39,358 nucleotides of DNA from DASQHW01 sp038209365 (GTDB taxonomy: Bacteria; Actinomycetota; Acidimicrobiia; IMCC26256; PALSA-610), in assembly GCA_038209365.1 (NCBI GenBank), contig JBBQXS010000041.1, positions 1 through 39,358 of the forward strand, read 5' to 3'. Below, one piece after another: positions 8,480 through 16,700 of this stretch. Position numbers and translations under genes: made by a program. The notes under the pieces were generated by a model. The model was not told where the DNA came from. It made no database searches and saw only the letters and a program-made list of their open reading frames with translations. Position 1 is the first letter of the stretch. Every line of letters starts with the position of its first letter.

Positions 8480-9460
8480 ATGGCCGACACCATGCGAGCG
8501 ATCGTCCTCGACGGGCCGGGTCCTCCCGATGCGCTGACGATCCGCGTGCTGCCAGTCCCGGCACCGGCGGCTGGTTGGGTACTGATCGAGGTCAAGGCGT
8601 TCGGGCTGAACCGGTCCGAGTTGCATACCCGGCAGGGCCTCGCATCCGGTGTGACGTTCCCGCGCGTTCTGGGCATCGAGGCGACCGGCGTCGTCGCCCA
8701 GTGTCCTGGCGGCGAGTTCGCAGTCGGCCAGCAGGTCGTCACCATGATGGGCGGCATGGGGCGCACGCTCGACGGGGGCTATGCCGAGTACACCTGCGTC
8801 CCGGCGAGCCAGGTGATCCCCTTCGCAAGCGATCTCGAGTGGTCAACCCTCGGCGCCGTGCCCGAGATGCTGCAGACGGCGTACGGCTCGCTCACCGTCG
8901 GTCTCGACGCGCAAGCCGGGCAGTCGATCCTTCTCCGGGGCGGCACGTCTTCGGTGGGCACGGCGGCGGCAGTCCTCGCCAAACAGCAGAACATGACCGT
9001 GCTCTCGACGACGCGCAGCGCGAACAAGACTGCAGCCCTGACCGATATCGGCGTGGACCACGTCATTGTCGACGACGGGAATGTCGCCCGGCAGGTACGC
9101 GAGATCCTCCCAGCCGGGGTCGATACCGGTCTCGAGCTCGTCGGTACGCCGACCTTGCCGGACACGCTCGCTTCAACTCGGCAGCACGGGGTCGTGTGCT
9201 TCACCGGGATGCTGTCGAATGTCTGGACAGTCCCCGACTTCTACCCGATTGACTACCTGCCCCGCGGCGTACGCCTGACCGCCTACCACGGCGAGGCCGA
9301 GGACCTGCCCCAGCCGGTTCTGCAGGACTTCCTGGACGCGGCCGCTGCCGGCCGCGTCGTCGTACCGATTCAACGTGTCTACCGCTTCGATCAGATCGTC
9401 GAGGCACACGCCGCGATGGAGGCCGGAGCCGCAGCCGGAAAGCTGGTCGTCACGACCTGA
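8480..9460 (+). CDS. Quinone-oxidoreductase-like medium-chain dehydrogenase
   Basis: A 326-residue MDR-superfamily protein. The N-terminal GroES-like domain contains VKAFGLNRSELHTRQG and FPRVLGIEATGVV. The Rossmann domain has the motif LLRGGTSSVGTAAAVLAKQQ (about 155-174), which binds NADPH. The Cys/His ligands of zinc alcohol dehydrogenases are absent, so this belongs to the zinc-free QOR branch acting on quinones or enones. ATG 8480 is used; a second ATG at 8492 (MRAIVL) is equally possible. It converges on the small basic gene on the - strand. Confidence 0.88.
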   Translation: MADTMRAIVLDGPGPPDALTIRVLPVPAPAAGWVLIEVKAFGLNRSELHTRQGLASGVTFPRVLGIEATGVVAQCPGGEFAVGQQVVTMMGGMGRTLDGGYAEYTCVPASQVIPFASDLEWSTLGAVPEMLQTAYGSLTVGLDAQAGQSILLRGGTSSVGTAAAVLAKQQNMTVLSTTRSANKTAALTDIGVDHVIVDDGNVARQVREILPAGVDTGLELVGTPTLPDTLASTRQHGVVCFTGMLSNVWTVPDFYPIDYLPRGVRLTAYHGEAEDLPQPVLQDFLDAAAAGRVVVPIQRVYRFDQIVEAHAAMEAGAAAGKLVVTT

Positions 9461-9464
9461 CACG

Positions 9465-9635
9465 TCACAGGCCGGTCTTCCGGCTCCACCAGCCGAGCCC
9501 GCGCCGCCGAACGACGCGGCGCAAGCGTCGCTTCGCGTACCGCTCGGCGCCGTCCTTGCCCGTGAGCACTTCGAAGTCGCGCGTCGTGCGAGACAGCTTG
9601 TAGAGCCACGACGAGAGGGGGCGACGGCGAGCCAT
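9465..9635 (-). CDS. Small basic protein coupled to the phosphoesterase
   Basis: A 56-residue, very Arg/Lys-rich protein: it begins MARRRPLSSWLYKLSRTTRD and ends WWSRKTGL. Its ATG (9635-9633) overlaps the stop codon of the phosphoesterase by one base (TGATG), a classic coupling arrangement and the best evidence that it is real. Short proteins with the pattern RPLSxxLYxLSRTTRD occur across actinobacteria and have no known function. The charge suggests contact with nucleic acid or membrane (inference). Confidence 0.72.
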   Translation of the reverse strand: MARRRPLSSWLYKLSRTTRDFEVLTGKDGAERYAKRRLRRVVRRRGLGWWSRKTGL

Positions 9636-10357
9636 CAGCCGGCGGTGACGATGTGGGAATCGATCCCGCCGTCGCCGCGGAGCTCGAGAAGATGACCGGC
9701 GGGCGGTTCTCCCGTGTCGGTGTAGTGCGGGTCGCCACCGTGACGAAGCTGGCGGAACGTGGACGGCGCGCCCAGGAACCGGATCCCGTGTCGCACGGTG
9801 TCGAATGGCTGGTGGACGTGACCGGAGAGCACCGCGCGCACGGGACTGTCTCGCAGCCCGTCCACGACGCGCGCGCCGTCGACCATCCCGCAGTCGTCGT
9901 TGTCGCAGGGCGAGATTGGTGGATGGTGGAGACACAGCACCACGTGTGCCGTCGTGCGGCGGAGCTCCTGCCGGAGTCGTGCCAGGGTCACGTCGGTGAT
10001 GCGTCCCGCATCGTGTCCCAGCCACTGCGTATTGACCAGGGACATTGTCCAGTGATCCGACAAGGGGACGATGCGCAGGTCTTCGACTTCTCCGAGCACA
10101 CTTCGCATCGCGTCGGGATCGTCGTGATTTCCCGGGAGAAAGAAGGTGCGGTCGGCGCGTCCGGCGGTCATCGACTGCGCGAGCTGATACGAGCGCGGGT
10201 TGCCGTTCTCCGCGATGTCCCCCGTGACGACCATCACGTCGAGCTGCTCGGGAAGCGCGTGCATGACGGCGGAGAGGTTCTCGGCCGGATTGTGGCCCCC
10301 GATCCGCGCCGCGGGTTCCGCGAGCAGATGTGTGTCGCTGAGGTGCGCGAGCAGCAC
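9635..10357 (-). CDS. CpdA-like calcineurin-type metallophosphoesterase
   Basis: A 240-residue metallophosphoesterase with every family motif: HLSDTHL (Asp8, His10), VVTGDIAE (Asp47), LPGNHDD (Asn77, His78), CLHHPP (His144) and LSGHVHQP (His180, His182). These bind a two-metal centre. The closest known group is the class III cyclic nucleotide phosphodiesterases (CpdA/Icc, Rv0805), which can hydrolyse cAMP but also other phosphodiesters. The start is GTG 10357. It lies 24 bases after the membrane-anchored protein gene and is coupled to the 56-residue gene. Cyclases elsewhere in the window make a cAMP role plausible but not shown. Confidence 0.85.
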   Translation of the reverse strand: MLLAHLSDTHLLAEPAARIGGHNPAENLSAVMHALPEQLDVMVVTGDIAENGNPRSYQLAQSMTAGRADRTFFLPGNHDDPDAMRSVLGEVEDLRIVPLSDHWTMSLVNTQWLGHDAGRITDVTLARLRQELRRTTAHVVLCLHHPPISPCDNDDCGMVDGARVVDGLRDSPVRAVLSGHVHQPFDTVRHGIRFLGAPSTFRQLRHGGDPHYTDTGEPPAGHLLELRGDGGIDSHIVTAG

Positions 10358-10381
10358 GGCCGAGACTCTAGGTCGGGCCGG

Positions 10382-11227
10382 CTACCCGTTCACGACTGAC
10401 GCGGGCAGCTCTGCCATGCGCGAGGCGAAGACCCGCGAGATCCCCGCAAGGGACGTCTCGCCCGCGACCATGGGCTGCGTGGCCGCCGCGGTTCCGAAGT
10501 ACACACCCATGAGCACGCGGCCGCGCCGCAGGTAGACCGCGACCGAGTGCTCGCGCTGGCCGATCTGATCGGTGGTCGTGACGTCGAACGCGATCCGCTC
10601 GACGTTTGCGAACGGTGCCCACGACCGGTCGGCGGCACCCAACTTCGTCGTCACCGTCCGGCCCCCGGTCGGGCTCGGCACCGGCCGGTTCGGGCACGTG
10701 CGCTCGAGGGTGCGCAGCTCCGAGAATGCCTGCGCGGCGTCGGCCGGACGCCGGTAGAGCACCGCTTCGGTGCTCAAGGTGAGCGCCCCGAGCGTGTCGG
10801 AGACCGCGACCTGACGGCGCGCCGTGCGAAGGCGCTCGCTGGGGAAGCTTGCGTTGCACAGGTCGAGGGTCGCGCCGGTGACGCTGTCACCGTTCGCGAT
10901 GAGCTCGACCGTGTAGCGGGCGGTGACGTCGGTTTGTTGCACGTTGAGGTCGCCCAGCGCGGACTCGTCCGGATCACCGGCCGCAGCAGGGTTCGTGACG
11001 GCTTGGTTGAAGTCCTTGCCCGACCGGAGCTGCTTCGTGACCGCGAAACCGGCGACGCCGGCGATCAGCATCATGACCACGAGCGCAGCGACAGCTGGTC
11101 CCGCGCGCGTGGTGCGACGATCCGGCGGAGGCTCCTGCTCGATCCCCGGTGCGGGCGGCCGCGCGACGTCGAGGGTTTGCAGATCGTCTTCGTCATCGTG
11201 CACGTCGAGACCTCCCCACGACTTCAT
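10382..11227 (-). CDS. Membrane-anchored protein with an extracytoplasmic domain
   Basis: About 281 residues from ATG 11227 (MKSWGGLDVHDDEDD); an ATG at 11245 would add six residues, mostly Cys/Gly. An acidic cytoplasmic stretch and a Pro-rich linker precede one membrane helix (VAALVVMMLIAGVAGFAVT, about 45-63). The roughly 200-residue outer domain has two Cys (DLCNASFPS, ERTCPNRP), which resembles the PknH-type extracytoplasmic sensor domain. The C-terminal part ends in TSLAGISRVFASRMAELP. No enzyme motif is seen. It is 24 bases upstream of the phosphoesterase and probably shares its transcript. Confidence 0.72.
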   Translation of the reverse strand: MKSWGGLDVHDDEDDLQTLDVARPPAPGIEQEPPPDRRTTRAGPAVAALVVMMLIAGVAGFAVTKQLRSGKDFNQAVTNPAAAGDPDESALGDLNVQQTDVTARYTVELIANGDSVTGATLDLCNASFPSERLRTARRQVAVSDTLGALTLSTEAVLYRRPADAAQAFSELRTLERTCPNRPVPSPTGGRTVTTKLGAADRSWAPFANVERIAFDVTTTDQIGQREHSVAVYLRRGRVLMGVYFGTAAATQPMVAGETSLAGISRVFASRMAELPASVVNG

Positions 11228-11314
11228 CGGCCCACAGCAGTCCACGAACAGGATCGCCGATTCGACTGAAGACCGCCTGAGCGCGCCGAGCGCGCCGTCC
11301 CGCCGCCCCGCGCG

Positions 11315-12916
11315 TCAGCCGGCGTGCCGGGGTGACACCGCATCGAGGAGCTCCGGCATCCGCCACCACAAGTACCGTGACGCGCTCCGCATCCCGACCC
11401 GCCAGGCCAATGCGCCGTACACGGTCGCGCATCCGACCGAGACGATCGTCGCGGCTGCCAACGGCAGGGAATGCAGCGCGATCGCGGTCAGCACGCCGAC
11501 CGGCACGAGGATGATGGCGTCGACGAGCAGGGCGGTCATCGCGGCGAGCCCGCCCACGCAGCCCTGCCCCGGGTTGCCGGCGAGCGGATTGCGGCGGTCC
11601 GGCAGTGCGTACGGCACCCATACGGACACCATGTTGCCGACCGCGAGCACCACACCCAGCATCCCGGGCGCGAGCCCGACGGTGATGGGCACGTAGTGCC
11701 ATCCATTGGTGATCGCCGCTGCCGACAGTGCGGGCACTGCGACGAGCGGTACCACGATGATCGCCGTCGCAAGGTTCTTGCCGACGAGCTCGGAGCGAGG
11801 ATCGTTGCCGGCCACAATCGTCGACCACAACGCCGCGCCGTCGAGCCCGAACTGATTCAGCGTGAGCCCCGACGCGGGGAGCAGGGCCACGAGGGCGAGC
11901 ATCGTCGACGAGCCGGGCCGGTTCTGTGCCTCGCGCAGCATCGAGAACAAGAAGAGGCCCGGGACGATCAGCGCCGCGAACACCGGCGCGCGCCGGCGCG
12001 GGTCGCGCACGTAGTACCGCAGCTCCTTGGCGGCGACCGCGCCCGCGCGTGTGCGTGGCAGGAACGGAAGCAGCCCGGGGAACAGCGTCGTCGTCCGGCC
12101 CGCTCGCCGGCCCCGGGCCACCTCGGCGGCGGCGAGGTCTGTCGCCGTCATCGCGCGCGGAATCGCGAGCGACCACACCCACAGCAACACGACAACGAGC
12201 GCGGCGATCGCCGCCAGCGCACCGAGCGACGCGAGCACCTTCCCCTGCCCGGCCTCCGACGCGGCGAGCCCGCCCCACCCGAACGGCGTGAACCGCACGC
12301 GGTTCGCGATCTCGGCGATCGCGTGCCGCGTGTTCTCCGTGCCTCCCCGCGCGCCGAACAGGCGAAACGACTGCGGGACGAACGCCGCCAACACGATCGT
12401 CATGACGAGCACGTCGCGACCGCGGCGCGAACGCAGGAGCGGCGCGAGCAACGCGATCAGCGTGCGCGATGCGACCACACACAAGACGAGCGTTCCCGCG
12501 ATCGCGCCGAGGATCAGCGATGCAGTGAGGAAATCGCGCGCCAGACCGACGATCGTGCCGGCCAACGCGAACGCGGTCGCGATCGGCGCGATGCCGATGA
12601 GCGCCGCGACGAGCAACCCGCGCAGCAGCTGTCCGCGGCGCAGCGGCAGCAGGGCGAGCCGTTGCGGGTCGAGCGTCTCGTCGGTGCCGAAGCCCATCAA
12701 CGGGAGGACGGTCCACACGGCCGTCACCGCCGCAAAGGTGACGAGCGTCGCGTCCCCCCGAATCGCGTCGGTGCGAAGGGTGGCGAGAAAGACGAATCCG
12801 GCAAACGACACGACTGCGGCGCCGGCCGAGCCGATCGTGAACAGCACCGCGTATTGCGGAGAGCGCAAGCCGTTGCGGACGAGCCGCAGCTTCAGGAGGG
12901 CGAATTGCCGAGCCAC
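11315..12916 (-). CDS. ABC exporter permease
   Basis: A 533-residue membrane protein with roughly 12 hydrophobic helices, Ala/Val/Leu-rich throughout. The start is GTG 12916, with AGGAG six bases upstream inside the ATPase gene. The two genes overlap by 25 bp, so they are translated together. The reading frame stays open upstream to 13687, but that part is a shadow of the ATPase. The protein fits the large permeases of ABC-2-type exporters; the internal VRDPRRRAPVF loop is a typical cytoplasmic contact. The exported substrate is unknown. Confidence 0.82.
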   Translation of the reverse strand: MARQFALLKLRLVRNGLRSPQYAVLFTIGSAGAAVVSFAGFVFLATLRTDAIRGDATLVTFAAVTAVWTVLPLMGFGTDETLDPQRLALLPLRRGQLLRGLLVAALIGIAPIATAFALAGTIVGLARDFLTASLILGAIAGTLVLCVVASRTLIALLAPLLRSRRGRDVLVMTIVLAAFVPQSFRLFGARGGTENTRHAIAEIANRVRFTPFGWGGLAASEAGQGKVLASLGALAAIAALVVVLLWVWSLAIPRAMTATDLAAAEVARGRRAGRTTTLFPGLLPFLPRTRAGAVAAKELRYYVRDPRRRAPVFAALIVPGLFLFSMLREAQNRPGSSTMLALVALLPASGLTLNQFGLDGAALWSTIVAGNDPRSELVGKNLATAIIVVPLVAVPALSAAAITNGWHYVPITVGLAPGMLGVVLAVGNMVSVWVPYALPDRRNPLAGNPGQGCVGGLAAMTALLVDAIILVPVGVLTAIALHSLPLAAATIVSVGCATVYGALAWRVGMRSASRYLWWRMPELLDAVSPRHAG

Positions 12917-13683
12917 GAGAGCTCCTGGTGGCTCACACGCTCTCCGACGAGCGCGACGAACGCGTCCTCGAGAGACCCGTTGCCGCGCAATGTCTCGAGC
13001 GGGCCGGCCCACAGGATCGTGCCGCGTGCCATCACCGCCACGTGATCGCACAGCCGTTCGACGAGCTCCATCACGTGGCTCGAGAAGACGATCGTCGATC
13101 CGGTCGAGGTGAAATGCGAGAGCAGTGCGCGGATCGCTCGCGCCGACACGGGATCGATTGCCTCGAACGGTTCGTCGAGGAACAGAAGGCGAGGTCCGTG
13201 GAGGAGCGCGGCCGCCAGCACCAGCTTCTTGCGCATTCCGTGGCTGTAGTCGACAACGAGCGTGTCGGCGGCCTCGCTGAGGCCGAGCAGGTCGAGCAGC
13301 TCCTCCGAGCGCTCGGTCACGACGTGCGGGTGCATGCTCCGCAGCGCGCCGTGGAACATCAGCAGCTCGCGGCCGCTCAACCGCTCGAACAGCGCGAGGT
13401 CCTCGGGCAGGACACCGATGCGCGCCTTCGCCGCGACCGGGTCGGACCACACGTCGATGCCTTCGACCCACACGTTGCCGGCATCCGGACGGAGGAGCCC
13501 GGTCGCCATCCGCAGGGTCGTGGTCTTGCCGGCGCCATTGGGCCCAACGATGCCGAAGAAGGATCCGGGTGCGACGTCGAGGTCGATGTGGCTGACCGCG
13601 ACCTTGGGCCCGAATGCCTTGCGCAGGCCACGGGTCCGCAGGGCAGACCGCGCCGCCTCCGGGTGTCCGCCGTCCGCCACCAC
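12892..13683 (-). CDS. ABC exporter ATP-binding protein
   Basis: A 263-residue ATPase with Walker A GPNGAGKTT (48-56), Q-loop replaced by VLPEDLALFERLS, signature YSHGMRKK (146-153, the variant common in drug and antibiotic exporters), Walker B LLFLDEPF (166-173) and the H-loop in FSSHVMELVE. It energises the adjacent permease at the inner face of the membrane. The start is GTG 13683 or the adjoining GTG 13680. Confidence 0.92.
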   Translation of the reverse strand: MVADGGHPEAARSALRTRGLRKAFGPKVAVSHIDLDVAPGSFFGIVGPNGAGKTTTLRMATGLLRPDAGNVWVEGIDVWSDPVAAKARIGVLPEDLALFERLSGRELLMFHGALRSMHPHVVTERSEELLDLLGLSEAADTLVVDYSHGMRKKLVLAAALLHGPRLLFLDEPFEAIDPVSARAIRALLSHFTSTGSTIVFSSHVMELVERLCDHVAVMARGTILWAGPLETLRGNGSLEDAFVALVGERVSHQELSWLGNSPS

Positions 13684-13744
13684 GCAAGGTTAGGGGACCG
13701 TCAAGTGAGATCGATTCGCGGGCTTGATGGAAGATCCGCCGGCG

Positions 13745-16700
13745 TCACGCTTCCAGCTGCCGCGTGAGGTGCACGCGAGTGCCGGCGTCGGTGTGCTCGA
13801 CACGCACGTCGGTCATCAGCGCGGCCATGAGCTCGAGACCGCGCCCGTCGTGGTGGGCGTCGCGCTCGCGCCACCGACCATCGTCGAAGACGATCGCAGT
13901 GAATTCGTGCTCGTCGATCGTCAGCGAGACCCGTACATGCCCGCGGTCCTGTGCGCTCGCGTAGGCGTGCACCATGCTGTTCGAAGCCGCCTCGTTGACT
14001 GCAATGACGATGTCCGGAACGACGTCGGTCGCGATGCCGGCTCCTTCGAGCCAGCGCGCGACACGTGTGCGCAGCTCGTGGAGGCGCCTGGAGTCGGCAG
14101 GGAGCTCCACGTCGAGATTGTGCGCCGATGGGAGAGACTGCACCCGCGCCGCGAGCAGCGCGACATCGTCGTCACATCCCGCGCTCAGAAGCGTCCGGGT
14201 GAGGTGATCGCACAGCTTCTTGACGTCGACACCGTGCCCGCGGACCGCGTCGCGCAGACGCTCGAGCCCGACATCGATCGTCTCGCCGCGCCGCTCGACC
14301 AATCCGTCGGTGTACAGCACGATGGTTGCGGGCCCGCGCAGCTGGTACTCGGCGTCGGTATAGGCCGCGGCGGGCACGACACCGAGTGGCACGCCCCGGC
14401 CGCCGGTGAGGAAGTGGGGCTCGCTCTCGCCGTCGATGACCAGGGGCGGAGGATGACCGGCGGACGAATAGCGCAAGAGCCCGCGGTCGCGGTCGAGGAC
14501 GATGTAACAGCAGGTGAGCATCGTCCGGCGCGACGAGATGTTGTGCAGGTACTCGTTCACGCGGGAGAGCACCTCCGCCGGCGAGGAGCGCTCCGTCGCG
14601 AGCGCGGCCGCCGCGTGCCGCGCCTTTCCCATCAACGTCGCGGCCTCGACGCCGCGACCGGCGGCGTCCCCGATGAGCAAGCCCACCCCGCCGTCGGTGA
14701 AGCGCAATACGTCGTACCAGTCGCCGCCGACCGACACACCTGCGCCGCCGGCGACGTAGCGCGCCTCGGTGGTGACGTCGTCGAGCTCGGGCAACGCGGC
14801 CGGCAGGAGCGCCATCTGCAACGCCCGGGCGACGTCGCGCTCGCGTTCGTACAGGCGGGCTCGGTCGAGTGACTGACCCGCGATGTCGGCAACGGTCTCC
14901 AGGAAGCCGATCTGCTCATGATCGAGGGGCTGGGCGGCATCAAAGGAGAAACCGATCGATCCGAAGGCCTGACCGTCGGAGCCGCGCAACGGGATCGCGG
15001 CCACGGCCTTCACGCCGTGCGCGATGAGCGAGAGCTCCCCGTCGCCGAAGCGCTCGCGATACGCGGCAAGGTCCCGGTAGAAGCTCGACCGACCCGTGTG
15101 CAACGCCTCGAGCGACGCGGTGTCGGTGCGGGGCTTCACGGCTTCCCACGACACGAGGGCGGATCGGCGGCGCAGCCAGGTCTGGAGCAGATCCAGGCTC
15201 GTGTCCGCCTGGGATCGCATCGCGACGTTGACGATCGCGGCGCCCACTGCGTCGGCACCGTCCGCGGCGATCGCCTGCACCACTGCATCCACGCTCGCCG
15301 CGCGCGCCATCGCGGCGGCGAACCGCTGCAAGCCGTCGGCGCGGTCGCGCGCGTCGGAGGTCTCCCGGTGCGCGACGACCTGTTCGAGCAACAGCGCGCA
15401 ACGGGTACCGAGCTCGATTGCCACGTCGAGGTCGTCCACGGTGAACAAGCGGCCGGTTTCGGCCGTCTGCGTGAACGTGAGCGCGCCCGTGACCCGATCA
15501 CCGCTGCGCAATGGAACGACGAGCAGTGAACGGGGCCGCAGCACAGTTTGCACCCAGTCGCGCTGGTCGTCGTCGAGGCCGGATGCCTCGATGTGGTCGG
15601 GAACCTTGGCGATCATCAGTGATCGGCCGTGCCGCACCGAGCTCGCGACAGGTGTGTCGCCGTGCAGCGGGAGCGGCCGGGCCAGCACGTCACGGATCCG
15701 CACGGCGCGATCGGCGTTGCGGTCGGCCACGGCGAAGAGGTGCAGCGCCTCGTCGTCGAGCACGTACACGCCGCACAAGTCCGAGAACGACGGCACCGCG
15801 AGCCCGACGACGCGCTCCAGGAGGTCACCGACCTCTCCCGACGAGCCCAGAAGCTCGGCGACGCGGGCGAGAAGCTGCGCGTCGCGTTCGCGACGTGTCT
15901 GCTCGGTCACGTCCTCGATGATGAGCACCGCGCTCGTAATCCGCTGCTCGGCATCGCGGATCGGCACCGCAGTCGTACGTATGCGGCACGTCGTGCCGTC
16001 CTCTCGAGTGACGAGCACGTCGTCGCCGTCGCCGAGCTCCTCGCCGCGCAGCGCGCGCCGCAATGCCGTCGTCGGGTGCACCGTGTCGCCGTCGAGACCG
16101 CCCATCGCGAACCACGTCTCCGCGTCGTCGTCGGCAGGCGGCGGTCCGAGAATCTCGGCTGCCCGCGTGTTCCACAGCGCGACGCGCGGAACGCCACCCA
16201 TGGCGTCGACGACCACGAGGCCGGCCGGCATCCGTTGCAGCACCGCCGCCAGTCGAGCCCGCTCGGCGGCGATGGCCTCGGCGAGCATCTCGGCGGAGCG
16301 CCGGGCAAGCACTTCCGCCGCCCGGGAACGTGCGCGCAGCATTGCCTGCGAGACGACGTCGCCGACCGTCGCGACGAACCGCCGCTCACCCGAGGTGAAC
16401 CGGTGCGGTGACCGGAACATCAGCACGAAGAAACCGATGACCTGGTTCGCCGCGACCAGCGGCGCGACGCTCCACGCACGCGCCTCGAATCGCTCGACGA
16501 CGGGACCGCGGTTCGGGAAACGCGCGAGGAACTGCTCGGGGAACTCGTAGAACACGGGAACACGCGCCCGGAGCACCGTGCTCGTGGACCACGAGTCCGG
16601 GTCGGCGTCGTTCCGGAGGTCGGCAATCTCCTCCTCCGTGTAGCCGTGCGCAAAGAGCACCTCCCCGACTGCGCCGTGCTGGTCGCAACGTGTGATCAGC

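Noticed and set aside
11471..13045. 524-codon open frame on the + strand
   Set aside because: Antisense shadow of the ABC permease and ATPase, with very high Arg/Glu/His content.
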